Assembly (NCBI GenBank): GCA_015680685.1
Contig: MNCI01022139.1
Coordinates: 161,823 to 218,978 of the forward strand
Source of the DNA: Gnetum montanum
Lineage: Eukaryota > Streptophyta > Gnetopsida > Gnetales > Gnetaceae
DNA length: 57,156 nt
Direction: 5' to 3'
Positions 33,494-45,067 of the stretch are shown piece by piece. The position numbers and the translations under genes were made by a program. A model generated the notes under the pieces. The model was not told the origin of the DNA. It was given only the letters and a program-made list of their open reading frames with translations, and did not search any database. Position 1 is the stretch's first letter. Each line of letters starts with the position of its first letter.

Positions 33494-34150
33494 CTAATCA
33501 AGTCTTGCAACTAAATCTAACATTTCTGCCACTTCTGCTTGTCTTTTTCGTTGTCTAAAACATTCTTGTCTTTCATGCCCTTGTGCACATTTTCGTTCTA
33601 TAGTAACAATCTCTATAGGATTTATAAGTAATTCATCTTCTACCATCAAATCATCATTATTTGAATACATCTGATCAAATCCACGACCACGACCAGATCC
33701 ATGTCCACGACCATGTCCTATATGTGAAATAACTTCTTGATGCAATCGAGGTTGATGAACATTTTCATCATTAGGAATGACTGATAAGTGATTTTCTTGT
33801 TCATCAATGCGTTCTCGTCCTTGTCCTTGTCCACGTCCACAACCTCTTTCTCATCCTTGTCTGTGATCCCTTCCATTCTGTAAAATATTATTATACAAAG
33901 TGACTTGATGTGTTTAGCTTTATTAAATAAGACATTAAATGAATTTCATCTAAAACAAAAATAAAATTTCATCTACAAACCTCACTTCCTTTCACCTGTT
34001 GTTGCTACATTTCTGCTCGACGTGTTCTTTGACATAAGTGATTTTGTTCCATTCTTTGCAACTCCAAAGGATCTCCTCGTTGCTGAGCTTCTCTTCTTCA
34101 ATCTCTAAGACATTGTTGTCTCGCTCAGTTTAACTCATGCTCTCTATCAC
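33494..34150 (-). pseudogene. RGG/GRG-rich protein fragment, two exons
   Basis: Minus strand: a Gln/Arg-rich exon (RQQCLRD, QQRGDPLELQRMEQNHLCQR) ends at 33981 with donor GAG|GTTTGT; a second exon begins at 33877 after ATTTTACAG and encodes GRGQGQGRERIDEQENHLSV, then HIGHGRGHGSGRGRGFDQM, and an acidic/basic C-part ending QRKRQAEVAEMLDLVARLD. RGG-type repeats usually bind RNA; no named family is recognised. Several stops in exon 1. Confidence 0.4.
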
Positions 34151-35340
34151 CTGCATGATCTATATTTATAGGAAATCCTTATATAGTATTATGGGTTGTA
34201 TTAAATTTTAAATAAAACCCAAATCTAAAAATAAAAAATTAGTTATTTTTTTAAAGAAACTTAAGGTACATAATATGTTTTTAAATATAACCCAAACCTA
34301 AAAATAAAAATTAGTTGTTTTTTTAGAATTATTTGGGAAAAAAAATTCCACGAAATATTAAGCTGAGCAAGTTTTGTACCCATTGCCAAGTTACTGCGCT
34401 TCAGTAGGTGCTCCCAAATCCAAAAATCCAATGCAAACTGTTCATCTAATGAGGTGTATTTATGGTTTTTAATGGGACACAACCTTTAGAACAAGGACAC
34501 AACCTTTCTAAATGTATTACGCAACCTTTCTAAATGTATTTTTTTTTGCAATGGACGTAACCTTTCATAACACGACACGACGTAATCTTTCATAAAAAAA
34601 TAATGATTTTCAAAGTGAATTTTCTGATTATTGAATCCCCTGATATAGTTTACTGTAGTAAGTCATTGTCAATATTGAAGTAAAACTGAATTCTCCAATC
34701 TTTTATACACAAATTTGATTGATAATTATAACATTAAATAAATTGAAGGAAAAAAACAAATTATGCTAAAAAATAAAGAATTGTTTTTCTTTAAATTATA
34801 ATAAGAATGTTTTCATGTTGAACTGCTCTTTTACCAAACTCATCAAAAATTATTCTCCAAAATAACGTACACCTGCAATCCACAAACGTAACATTTACCA
34901 ACCCACCATCCCTACTTACATCTTAAATTAATTACCCATGCAACAAATATGTTCTTAAAAAAGCAGTCAAAAGTTCAAAATGACGATATTAGTGTAGTTA
35001 AAGGTTCTCTTTTAAACCAAGAGTTCCAAAATTTCTTTCCCTTGTAATCATCAAACCGTAAATTTCCCAACACGTAGCAGAAGTTTGATATCTTTGTTTC
35101 CAAGTCATGTTGATGTCGTGAAGCCAAGGTCCCCTAATTTAGAATATTGACCAGCCAACTACTGTGCTTCAATGTTTGAATTTCTCTGTAACTTTGACAA
35201 CCACCCACTCTCAAGCACTGCTTCTGCTTCAAATCAAATGATCTAAAACCCTCTCCGCAAAACAAAGAGACAAAGTATTCACATGAAATCAAATCATAGA
35301 GCTTCAAGTTGCAGAGGATTATTATTGCAGAAATGCAGAG
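34151..35340. other. AT-rich DNA, no gene seen
   Basis: No supported frame. A short direct repeat CAACCTTTCTAAATGTATT occurs twice near 34490-34540. Confidence 0.55.
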
Positions 35341-35346
35341 TTAGGA

Positions 35347-35354
35347 TATAAATA
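35347..35354 (+). promoter_or_regulatory. TATA box
   Basis: TATAAATA just upstream of an open frame that starts at 35376. The 22-base gap is too short for a normal 5' leader, so either transcription starts inside the frame or the box is coincidental. Confidence 0.35.
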
Positions 35355-35375
35355 GGGAGGATCAAGGCAAAGAGG

Positions 35376-35564
35376 ATGCACAGGGGAGGGACTCCTTCAA
35401 TAGCCGAGCTCTTGGAATCCATGCTGGGTTGTAGTACAAGGAGATGCGAGAAAATTCTTGGAGATTTGAAAGAGCTTTGCAAAGATGAAACCGAGGCATT
35501 AATGGCACTGAAGCACGTGTTGATGGTTCCGTTGCTGACTCGACACATGCTAGGGACATCGAAG
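35376..35564 (+). CDS. candidate first exon, unknown protein
   Basis: An open, comparatively GC-rich 63-codon stretch begins MHRGGTPSIAELLESM with an in-frame stop nine codons upstream. It continues CSTRRCEKILGDLKELCK and ETEALMALKHVLMVPL and reaches a good splice donor ACATCGAAG|GTGATC at 35565. It is predicted all-helical. Downstream the frame stays open to 35837 but becomes A-rich, low-complexity lysine/asparagine sequence that is unlikely to be protein, supporting exon end at 35564. I do not recognise the family and find no second exon in the window. Confidence 0.4.
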
Positions 35565-35619
35565 GTGATCAAACTACTTAAACACCATTTCAATCTTTGT
35601 TTGGATTTTTTTCTAATAC

Positions 35620-35838
35620 CGCCACTGAAAAAAATAGCAAACCCAGAAAAAAGTGAAAAAATAAAGAATCAGAAAGCAAATAGTACTATTTCAGACAACA
35701 AAGAATTAGAAAAAAATAGAAAAAATAGTACTGTTTCAAAAAACAGAAAAGAATCAGAAAAAAATAAAAAAAAAAGAAATAGAAATCAAAGAATCAAAAT
35801 CAGAAAGCAAATAGAACAAAGTTTCAAAAGTAGTTGAA
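35620..35838. repeat. A-rich low-complexity tract with internal repeats
   Basis: Repeated AAATAGTACT and AGAATCAGAAA motifs in an A-rich background; likely intronic or intergenic. Confidence 0.6.
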
Positions 35839-35928
35839 AAGGGAGTATTGAATGTGCTCTGACAGATTTGCTGGTCGTGATTGTAGCAGAGGCTGCAGTT
35901 CTAACACAGGTTTTAGTCCCAGATCTGA

Positions 35929-36225
35929 AATTTTAGTTACACGTCAGCATTATGCACAAAGTTGGCTTTACCGAAATGGCCTGTCTGTAATTTTAGTTAC
36001 ACGCCAGTGTTATGCACAAAGTTGCGTTACCGAAATGGCCTGTCTAGAATTTTAGTTACACGTCAGCATTATGCACAAAGTTGGCTTTACCGAAATGGCC
36101 TGTCTAGAATTTTAGTTACATGTCAGCGTTATGCACAAAGTTGCATTACTAAAATGGCCTGTGGGAAAGTCAACGTTAATCAGCATTATGTACAAAATTA
36201 GCGTTACCGAATTATGACTAGTAAT
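35929..36225. repeat. 60-bp tandem repeat with dimeric higher-order pattern
   Basis: Units start with TTTTAGTTAC at 35931, 35991, 36050 and 36110, followed by one or two decayed units. Units 1 and 3 carry GTTGGCTTTACC, units 2 and 4 carry GTTGCGTTACC or its variant GTTGCATTACT, so the array grew as a dimer of about 119-120 bp. Confidence 0.85.
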
Positions 36226-36239
36226 GGCCTCTTGGTCAA

Positions 36240-37495
36240 AAAATGGGCGTTCCAGACATTTCGGAACATACTTCACCCTTGCAACCAACCAAGAATCCAG
36301 GTTGCAATTTCTATTTTACTTTTGCTATTGTTAGTCTAATTTGCTATTGTTAGTCTAAGTTCTTGTCAGCATTTATCTTCTCGACAGTAGCTTTTATTAA
36401 GGATATTCAAACTTTTTTCTTTATTTTTAAAATTGTTATTATCATTTTGTTGGTGTGATTACTATTTTTTGAATGTCACGATCATAGTGGTATCACTGCC
36501 ATGGTTAAGATTTAATATGTATCTTAATTAACTCATAACTAAATCACTTAATAACACCATTAACTATTTCATTCTATTACATTTGATAATGTTGGTTTAA
36601 CTTGATAGCACATTGTTTTATAGAACTTAAATAGCTTTTTCATGTTGACCATGAATACATAGAGTATGTGTTACAATTCCATTTTCTCATCTTAAGATTA
36701 CTTCAATGAGAATCCTAGAAACTTGACATGACATTGGAGTAGGATGGTGAGTAATTCTTGGAGTTAAGTATGGATTACATAACAAAAAGAATTGTACATA
36801 GGGCTTATGCATCACTACATGAGAGTTAAGCTCTATATGAATTAAATTATAATGTATGGAAGTTGTAGATGAGATCTCTACTTTGGGAAAATAGCCTAGA
36901 AGGAACATTAGTAGAAACTACTGCGGATGACAACAACTAGATGGTGCAAATACTCATAGCCTTGAGCATGTTTGTAGAATTCATGTAGCTTATAGAAAAA
37001 GAAAGACACTCCATATAATAGTACAGTATGCCCAACATGAGTTGTAACAGTTACAAACTCTTATGAAAAAAGCATTTTAGTGTATACACTACCACCTACC
37101 AAAAGCTTTCATGGCATCACTTAAAATGCCCATTTTAAAATGTGTGATGCTTGCAAAACATAAAACCCCTGTAATAATAAAAATGTGCATATGCATGACA
37201 TGCTTCAATGGACACTATTTAATGAGTTAATCAACATGTGAGCAAATAAGGCGCTAAAGAATTTAATCTGACAACCATTATAATTTTATTAATCATAACA
37301 CTATTGTAAAAACCATCAAACCACTAATTTAACACATTTCAACTTGATTGCAGAATGCTGAGAATTTACAAAAATTAGTTTGTTACAAGAAATGTAAAGA
37401 CATTGATAGTGTCAAATGCATCATGTGGGCAGGTGAAATAATTTTGGTAAAGACAACAAAATTTTGGATAGGGGTAAAATTTATTTTCAAGATTT
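36240..37495. other. AT-rich DNA, no gene seen
   Basis: No supported frame or repeat family on either strand. Confidence 0.55.
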
Positions 37496-37498
37496 AGG

Positions 37499-37672
37499 GA
37501 ATACCACTTAGAGTGATGGTAAGGTGCTTGTTTATCACGTCATAAGACTTGAGTTCAAGCTTGGATGCAACCACTTAAAAGAGGTTAGGCTTTTCCTCAT
37601 CTACTACCCTCTTAGGATCGCACCTTGATAGGATGAGCATTGAGCCTTTTAGGGATGACCCTTTATTAAACA
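37499..37672 (+). repeat. tRNA-derived SINE
   Basis: GGAATACCACTTAGAGTG then ATGGTAAGGTGCTTGTTTAT forms an A-box region, and GACTTGAGTTCAAGC (37547-37560) is a decayed B box at the expected distance. A unique tail (…GATCGCACCTTGATAGGATG…) follows, as in tRNA-derived SINEs such as the plant Au family. No target duplication identified. Confidence 0.6.
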
Positions 37673-37744
37673 AAGAATTTCTAAGAAGACCTTCAAGAAG
37701 AAGAACAAAATTTTGGCTGGTTAACATAATTATTTAACAAAATT

Positions 37745-39060
37745 TTGAAGGATAGAGAAATGCCCAACAATTGGAGAAAAAAAATTATTATTCCTATTTA
37801 CAAGAATAAAAGAGATGTGCAAAATTGTGTAAACTATAAAGGAATCAAGCTAATGAGCCTTACTATAAAGCTTTGCAAGGGAGTCATAAAGCAACGTCTT
37901 AAACTTGAATCAACAATGTCAAAAAATCAATTTGAATTTATGTTAGGGAATTGTGTTGGCATCTATTTTTTTGATACAACAATTAATGGAGAAATTCAAA
38001 AAACATAGAGAAAATATACATATGATCTTCATTAACTTTGAAGAAGCATATGATGAAGTGCCTAGAGATATTATTTGGTTGGCCTTACAAAGGAAAAACA
38101 TCCCTGATAAATATATTAAAATGATTCAAGACATGTATGAAGGAGCTACTATTAGAAATAGAATAGTCTATGGAATCACATCTGATTTTCCAATCATAGT
38201 AAGTCTACCTCAATGGTCTGCACTAAGCCCATACTTATTTGCTATTGTTTTAGATGAATTAACAAAGGAAATACAAGATAAAATCCCTTGGTGTATGCTA
38301 TTGGCAGATGATATTATCTTGGTCTATACAGCTCAATAAAATATTACTTTTAACATGGAAAAGTGGACACATGCTCTAGAATCCAAAGGCTCAAAAATTA
38401 GTAGAAACAAGACAAAATAAATATAATACAATTTCAATAATAGTATAAATCATGGTGAAATAAAAATTACTACCTATGATCAAATTTCTAATTAGATGGT
38501 GAAACTGATAAAGGCATAAGAAATAAGACTGAGGCAAGATGGTCAAAATAGAAATAGGCTACTGATGCTCTATGTAATAAAAGAATCCCAATAAAACCAA
38601 AAGGGATAATTTTATAGGACAATCATCAAGCTTGCTATCTTATATAGTTCTAAACGTTGATTAATACAAAAGTTGCATAAACAACAGATCAGTATGGCAG
38701 AAATGTAAATGCTTAGATAGAATGTTGAATTTTACAAGAAGAGATAAAATTGTGCAATATAGAAATTAGAGAAAAAATTGAAGTTATTTCTACTTTAAAT
38801 AAGCTAGGAATGACATCTTAGATGGTTTGGGCATGTGTAAAGATTAGATAATAAGCCTATTAAAAATGTTGTTACATCACTGTTTTAGGAAAGCCACTAA
38901 AAGAAAGACCAAAAAAGATATGGGAAAAATAGTTGAAGATGATTTGAAAAATTGCAAATAAACAAAGATCTAGCTCTTTATAAAAGCAAATGACAAAAGC
39001 ATACTCATGTAGCCAACCCCATGTTGTTGGAACAAGGCTAGGAAGATAATGACAACTCAA
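37745..39060 (+). pseudogene. 5'-truncated non-LTR retrotransposon (LINE) reverse transcriptase
   Basis: Begins inside RT: MPNNWRKKIIIPIYKNKRD, NCVNYKGIKLMSLTIKL, FEFMLGNCVGI; after a frameshift near 37975, IFINFEEAYDEVPRDIIWLA, MIQDMYEGATI, QWSALSPYLFAIVLDEL (usual QGSALSPYLF, G changed to W), and the catalytic LLADDIIL near 38300 (ADD in place of xxDD). With stops it continues to a C-terminal LRWFGHV near 38817. The motif set is that of the RTE-like LINEs common in plants. No endonuclease upstream: 5' truncation starts near 37720, about 50 bases after the SINE. Confidence 0.8.
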
Positions 39061-39530
39061 ACTAATTTTTCAATATTATTGAATATACCTCACCAAAACT
39101 TTGAGAGCTTTGAAAGTACTTGCAGAGTGCAAGACTAACCAGGGCTGCAAAGTTTCATCTGGCAAGCCAATGTAATATTACGGATGTTTATTAAATTTTT
39201 ACTATCACGCTCATTCAAAGTGACCAAAATACTGACGGTTCCAAATTTGGCCAAGCAAAACAAATTTCTCATTAAGCCTAGGTTTGGGAACTCTGGAAAG
39301 ACATTTCCAACTAGATGACAAAAAAAATTGCAAACCATGATTACTTAAATTTCTTGGCAAACTCACATTCTATCTAGATTTCTCAGCATCATGTTGGCCA
39401 AACAAAGGTAGGCTGGTTAATATCTTTATCTCCACTCAGAGGATTAAGAAGTAGAATTAAGAATGGATATGCATGCTCAAATGGATGCTAAATGTTACAA
39501 GAAGACACAAAATATGCATAACCATGACTA
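39061..39530. other. no gene seen
   Basis: A 67-codon minus-strand frame exists but shows no recognisable domain. Confidence 0.5.
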
Positions 39531-39532
39531 CT

Positions 39533-39791
39533 TGTTGAAGATTAACTTTCTTTTCAGCTTCAATATGTTGCATTATATTTTAATATGCATAACTGTCTAT
39601 TTACATAATTAATAACATGCTTGTTAAGCATGCTACCAATACACGCGTTATTCAATGTTGAGACATCCCATGTGTCTTCTGGGTGATATAAAAGACCCGT
39701 AAAATTATGTATTGTTTACTCTTCTTTGTACTAACCATGAGTGTTTAATGTAATAGTTATTATATATTCAGAATTGTATATGATTAACATC
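39533..39791 (+). repeat. possible solo LTR (copia-like)
   Basis: TGTTGAAG...GATTAACA has TG...CA ends with a short inverted match, an internal TATAAAAG box near 39690 and typical length, but no target duplication is evident. Speculative. Confidence 0.25.
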
Positions 39792-41432
39792 ACTGTTATC
39801 ACTTTATGTCATTCTCTTAATCATTATAATGTTGTTACAGGAACGTCAATTCATGTTCGTTAATATTCAAATCTCTTACGATGGGATTTATTCTATATTC
39901 TATGTCAACCGTGGAATATATCAACCACAGTGTTCATGATTTGACGCTTGTATAATCTAAATATCCTAAATCTCATTCAACTAAGTTTGTTCTATACTAT
40001 GGGCCTCAACTCTCAACAAGAAAGACAAGTAATGCAAGGGTAGTTCATATTATAGAGAAAAATGAGGGATGTAAAAAAGAAAAAAAAAATGGTCGGGAGG
40101 TTATATTATATACAAAACAGAATTACAGAAAGGGTAGAGAGTAGAGCAATTCTCCTGGGCCCAAGGCGGGAAGTGAGGAACCCCGAGTTACAAAAGAAAG
40201 CAGAAGAGCATGAAATTAAAGAAGAAACATCAGCAGAGAAATCATTGTCTACCCCTGCATTATAAAGAATAAGATAATGCATTATAAAGAATAAGACAGT
40301 GACCATGTGGCCTACAAAACCACAACCCCCGGCAATAGAACCTTCTAACATAGAAACAAAAGCAACAACTCATCACCTTGGTAGAGGTAGAGACTTCCAT
40401 CTACAAACCGGTCTTTCCTTCATGTGGATCCTATTCATGATATTTATCTTAGCTTTAGATGTGATAAGGTTGGAGGCTTCCTGAATTCTATGAAATTCCC
40501 TCTGATGGTCTACCCTTTACTGAGCCTGGAGATCATATAGTAAGGGAATGTTTTCTTAAATGATTTGGTCATGTTTGAAAAAGATCAAATTGTGAAGCTA
40601 TCAAAAGAGATTGTTGCATTACTATAATTAAAAAGCAGCAAATAGTACAACTGAAAAATTTGGTAACAGATAGTAATAAGAGATTTGGAACAAAAGATAA
40701 ACAAGAATTTACCTCTTGATGATGTGAATGGCAAAAGACGACTCGTGTAGCCAACTTTATTATTGATAGGACAAGGTAATGATGATGACGAGGAAGATGA
40801 AGAAGAATAACTAAGAGTAGTACTCTATACCCTTCCAAAAAAATTGATTTTATAAGCCTGAATAATCCTCATCAACTTGAACATCCCTGATATCACAATC
40901 TTATGGTTTTATTCAACTTGAGACTGTATGCTTTCCTAATAATTTCATTTTCCATTATCACTCTAGCTATTTCATCTCAAACTTTGATCAATTGTGAACA
41001 TGACAACCATTGTTACAGCAACTAATCATAGGCAACTTCAAGGATACTATGCAACAAAGTTAATCAAAACATTTAAAACTTGAAAACAAAAATCATATAT
41101 TTTTAAAGAAATCACTCGATGTTAAAGTCAGGCTATTAAAGTTGCATCACCTTTAAAAGTCTCAAGACATCCAAGTCGGCAAAAAGTTATCCAGTGATTA
41201 CATCCAAACTCTAATTCATCCCCTCAGATGTTGTTATGTTGTAATGATATAGAGTTATTGGTTGTCACGTTATCCCTTATTTCCTTTTAGTATTGACATT
41301 TTCTTGATACATATTCCCTAATATGTACCCATAGTCAAGAAATATTTTCAATTTTCACCATGTCAAGTTTCTATTACTTTCTTAATTCCTTGACTTTTCT
41401 ATTAAAAATGGCTTAAACATTAATTTTCATAC
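39792..41432. other. no gene seen
   Basis: AT-rich DNA. A GC-richer block near 40130-40200 (CTCCTGGGCCCAAGG) could be an LTR fragment, but nothing confirms it. The remaining exons of FolD would be expected here on the minus strand and are not found. Confidence 0.45.
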
Positions 41433-42080
41433 CAAATGTGTCTGTCCTGTAGCATCTATTACAATGTTGGCCTTTTTCACTATGCTCCTAGGATCTGGAG
41501 TCTTGGAATGCATAATTATCACAGTCGCATCCAAGTTGTTGAGAAGCAATGCAACAGGCATGCCTACAAGGTTGCTTATTCCAATAACAACAGCTCTCGA
41601 TTTTGCTATGGTAACTCCAATTCATTGCAAGAGTTCTATGCATCCCTGTAAGAAATATATTATTGTGGCAATCTATGGTCCTCAAATTATAAAAATATCA
41701 ACATTCAAAGTGTCTGATGAAAGAAAAAACAGTAACCCTTTCTATTACAGTTATAGCAAGAAATCTCTTTTCAAAAATCTATTTTCTATATCATTCAGCA
41801 AGGCCATATTTTCCAGGCATGAAATGAAAAAGTTGCTTAATGATATTGATACCATAAAACTTAAAATATTCAAATGTTTTGAAAAGTGAAAATTGATATT
41901 CTGTACTTGCTCTTGAACTTACCTTTGGGGTATAGGGAACAAACAATGGTTTTCTTCCCTTCATTGCAAGGTTGCCAACATTGAGAGGATGCAAGCCATC
42001 AACATCCATTTCTACACTAATTGTGTTTAGTATCCTCACCTCATTTATGTGGTCCAGTAGTCGAAGCTGGATCAAGATGC
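41433..42080 (-). pseudogene. folD: folate dehydrogenase/cyclohydrolase (FolD) gene fragment, two exons
   Basis: Exon A (about 42080-41923) encodes ILIQLRLLDHINEVRILN, VDGLHPLNVGNLAMKGRKPL and FVPYTPK, ending at donor CCAAAG|GTAAGTTC. Exon B (41645-41433; 213 bases) starts after TTCTTACAG and encodes GCIELLQ, a TGA, IGVTIAKSRAVVIGISNLVG, MPVALLLNNLDATVIIMHS, then ANIVIDATGQTHL, ending at donor TTG|GTATGA. The join TPK-GCIELL is exactly that of FolD, which interconverts methylene-, methenyl- and formyl-tetrahydrofolate. The stop replaces a conserved Arg (CGA to TGA, a CpG change) and the dinucleotide-binding VIGRSN-type motif reads VIGISN. Introns are retained, so it is a genomic-duplication fragment or part of a dead gene, not a processed copy. 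N-terminal and last exons not found. Confidence 0.75.
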
Positions 42081-42630
42081 TTGTCATAAAGCAATATTTC
42101 TATTTAAAAAATTTAATCTTTTGTTTCTATTTTAATTGAGAAGTATCTCTTGCATCAGATATGTTCACTCTTTCACTCTTGCTAAAGTGTCGTGATTTTG
42201 AAAAGTAACCCAAATCTCTTTCCACTTTTCATGTTTACTATTCAATCTAAATAACAAAAGTAAAAGGAAAAAACAAGGTACCCAGATGTTCATACATGGA
42301 CACAATGGTAGCTCAGAGCTCATCATATACAGATGCATTTCAGCCAATTTGATGTGCATAATTAATTTCTTATAGCAATGGCAGTTCTTAAATAATTGCC
42401 ATAAATTATAGGGTAGACAGAGCAAAGAACAGAAGCAAAAAGGAAGGATCATAATAGATTTTATTGTTTCAATTCAAGAGATGGGATTTTTGCCTCCTTG
42501 AAGATCCCATGAAAAATACCATGCCACAATATTCATGGTCTCTTAAGCGACTTCATTGGTATCCATGTAAAGATCATTGCTAGGCCATTATGTGAAACCT
42601 TTCACCACCAATCAAATCCTTTAGTACTTA
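42081..42630. other. no gene seen
   Basis: Nothing recognised; would hold intron DNA upstream of FolD exon A on the minus strand. Confidence 0.5.
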
Positions 42631-42632
42631 AC

Positions 42633-43323
42633 CTACTTGTTGCTCCTTCAACAAGTAAATCGATTTGTTGGGCACAAGCATAATTTACCTCTAGGGAAGG
42701 TGACTAGACCCCACGCCTGTCCTCCTACAGTGATCTAGACTTATCCACCATCGCCTTAAGCTCACCACCATCAATGTAAAGAACGTAGTGCAACTATGGT
42801 AACAACTTAAGAAGTATTTTCATACAATGTGAATTGGTAGACTTTGTAATGGCTCTATACTAGTTAGCATATCATGTATCCACCATCAATGTAAAGAACG
42901 TAGTGCAACTATGGTAACAACTTAAGAAGTATTTTCATACAATGTGAATTGGTAGACTTTGTAATGGCTCTATACTAGTTAGCATATCATGTATCCTATT
43001 GCAACTTCTTTCATCATCACTATGTGATAAATTAGAAATGGAAGCTAGAGCTACATAGCTTTAACTATCAAATAACTCATCCTCACCATTGTAACATGAT
43101 TGTATATAGCCAACAATTAATCTACTTGTTGCTCCTTCAACACATAAATCGATTTGTTGGGCACAAGCATAATTTACCTCTAGGGAAGGTGACTAGACCC
43201 CATGCCTGTCCTCCTACAGTGATCTAGACTTACCCACCATCGCTTTAAGCTCACCACCATCAATGTAAAGAATGTAGTGTAGCTATGGTAACAACTTAAG
43301 AAGTATTTTCATACGATGTGAAT
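42633..43323. repeat. direct repeats: 202-bp pair plus perfect 115-bp tandem pair
   Basis: 42633-42834 and 43122-43323 are copies with few differences. Inside the first copy region, 42766-42880 and 42881-42995 form a tandem duplication with no difference that I can see. No coding content. Confidence 0.85.
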
Positions 43324-44354
43324 TTAAAAATAAGATAGAAAGAAAACAACTTTCAATTTTAAAACTATTTTCTCGTGTCTATAAGTTTACCCATGAACTT
43401 TGGAAAGATATTGAAAGAGTGCAAAAAAATTTTCTTCTTGATGAGTTAGAGGTGAAGATGCAAAAAGCTTACTCAATGTTATTATGTCAATATGATTTAT
43501 CATAGCTTGCATATCTCAAAGCAAGATAAATTCTCTAAAGTAGTTATTGAGGATTTGTAAGACCATGGTTGGTATTTTCAAGGGATGAAATGATTGAGAA
43601 AATGAAATATCTATTATGAGGACATGTTGCAAAATCCTAAACATATTCACCAACTTGTCAAGTAGAAGGTTTTAACAAAGATGTGGTTTAATGTTGAAGG
43701 CAATAGATAATTTTATTTACTTTGCATTAGATCTAATAAACTAGACATAGAAGCTCACTATCTCTCAGGTGCTATCCTAATTACGTATTGAAATGCTATC
43801 AGCAAGCTTTTCTTAAGTTCTCATCATCTTAAAATTGAAAGTAGAAGATGGATTCAACTCCCTTAAGAAAAAAGCATTTGTATGTTGTGCAAATCAAGAA
43901 ACCTTGAAGATCAATTATGTATGTTTCTTTCTTGTGTTGTGATTATCCATTTGAGATAGTGTTATAACACTACAAAAAGAAAAAAAAACCTATATGATTT
44001 GTTTTTGATGTTCCCATTGGTGCTTAGTCAATTTGTAAAGTATATCTTTATTTTTCATAAAAATGTAATATCTACCCAATAGATCCTATGGCTATTTGAA
44101 CATAATAAAACTTCATTTCATTTCACAATTAATATTTTGAAAAAGTGCGTGAAAAAAATTTATTGTAAGTAAGAAAAAACATGGGGGGTATGGAACCCCA
44201 AAAAAATGAAAAATAATATTTAAAAAAATCAAAGTACATCAGATCATCAAAGAGAGAGTCTAAAGAAAAAACCGAAAGGTTTTGAGGATGCCTTTTCATG
44301 TTTTCATCTTTACAACCAATCTTGAAAAATATCCTCTCTATGGTAAGAAAAGGA
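43324..44354. other. no assigned gene
   Basis: A short plus-strand frame (SILKLFSRVYKFTHELWKDI, then ERVQKNFLLDELEVKMQKAY) at about 43353-43500 looks coding-like and could be a decayed copia Gag, but it is too short to assign. Confidence 0.35.
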
Positions 44355-44665
44355 TGAGGCCTTGCCCTTATTTAGAAGCACCCTGATGGGTTTTTACTTC
44401 TCACTAAAGGATTCCCTACAAAAAGAATGAGAAAAATCTCTTTAAATAGAAAAGAATAAATTAATCAGAGATGAAGAACAAATAGCAACAAAAGTTGAAA
44501 GCTTCCCATGCTTGAGCCTCTAAAATAAAAGGAAATTAATATTGTAAGAAATAAATTAATTGTTTAGCTTTCACTGAGAGCTTTTTTGCTTAAAGTTATA
44601 GCTGAAAAGCGACATCTTTGAGAATATAGTATTTGAAACTTGAAGAAAGGTCATAGTTATGTTCT
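44355..44665. repeat. dispersed repeat, second copy at 11056-11300
   Basis: See the partner copy. Here it is not cut by an LTR at its left side. Confidence 0.55.
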
Positions 44666-45067
44666 TGCTAGTGGAAAATAACTACACACCAAAGCTTATG
44701 AATAAAGTAGAAAATTAGTCAAAGACAATTTCAAATACAAAGAAATGAAGTAGACAAAGTAGGCTAATCACCAAGAATGGCTTCATTGATGCTAGTTGAG
44801 ATTTGCTACAAATTCTAAATGTTCATTTCAAAGCATGTTGAGCAATAGGACATTCAAAAAAAAACATGAGAAAATTAGTCTTCACTTCTCAAAAGAGGAA
44901 ATTGAAGAGAAAAATTTTTCATATGTTTAACATGAGTGCCGATATGAAGATCTTGATGAATAAGACACCATAAAAAATGTGAATTTCAGGAAATGCAGGA
45001 GCTCTTCAAATATCTTTCATTTCCCTCAAGCAATGATAATTGCATTTTACATGCCCTATTGAATCTG

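Noticed and set aside
35565-35837. Extension of the unknown exon frame through lysine/asparagine-rich sequence
   Set aside because: The DNA is A-rich low complexity with internal repeats, and a good donor site ends the exon earlier.
35929-36225. CRISPR-like repeat array
   Set aside because: Units are contiguous with no unique spacers and the DNA is plant; it is an ordinary minisatellite.
41436-41889. Plus-strand frames of 71 and 141 codons
   Set aside because: They are opposite-strand shadows of the FolD exon on the minus strand.
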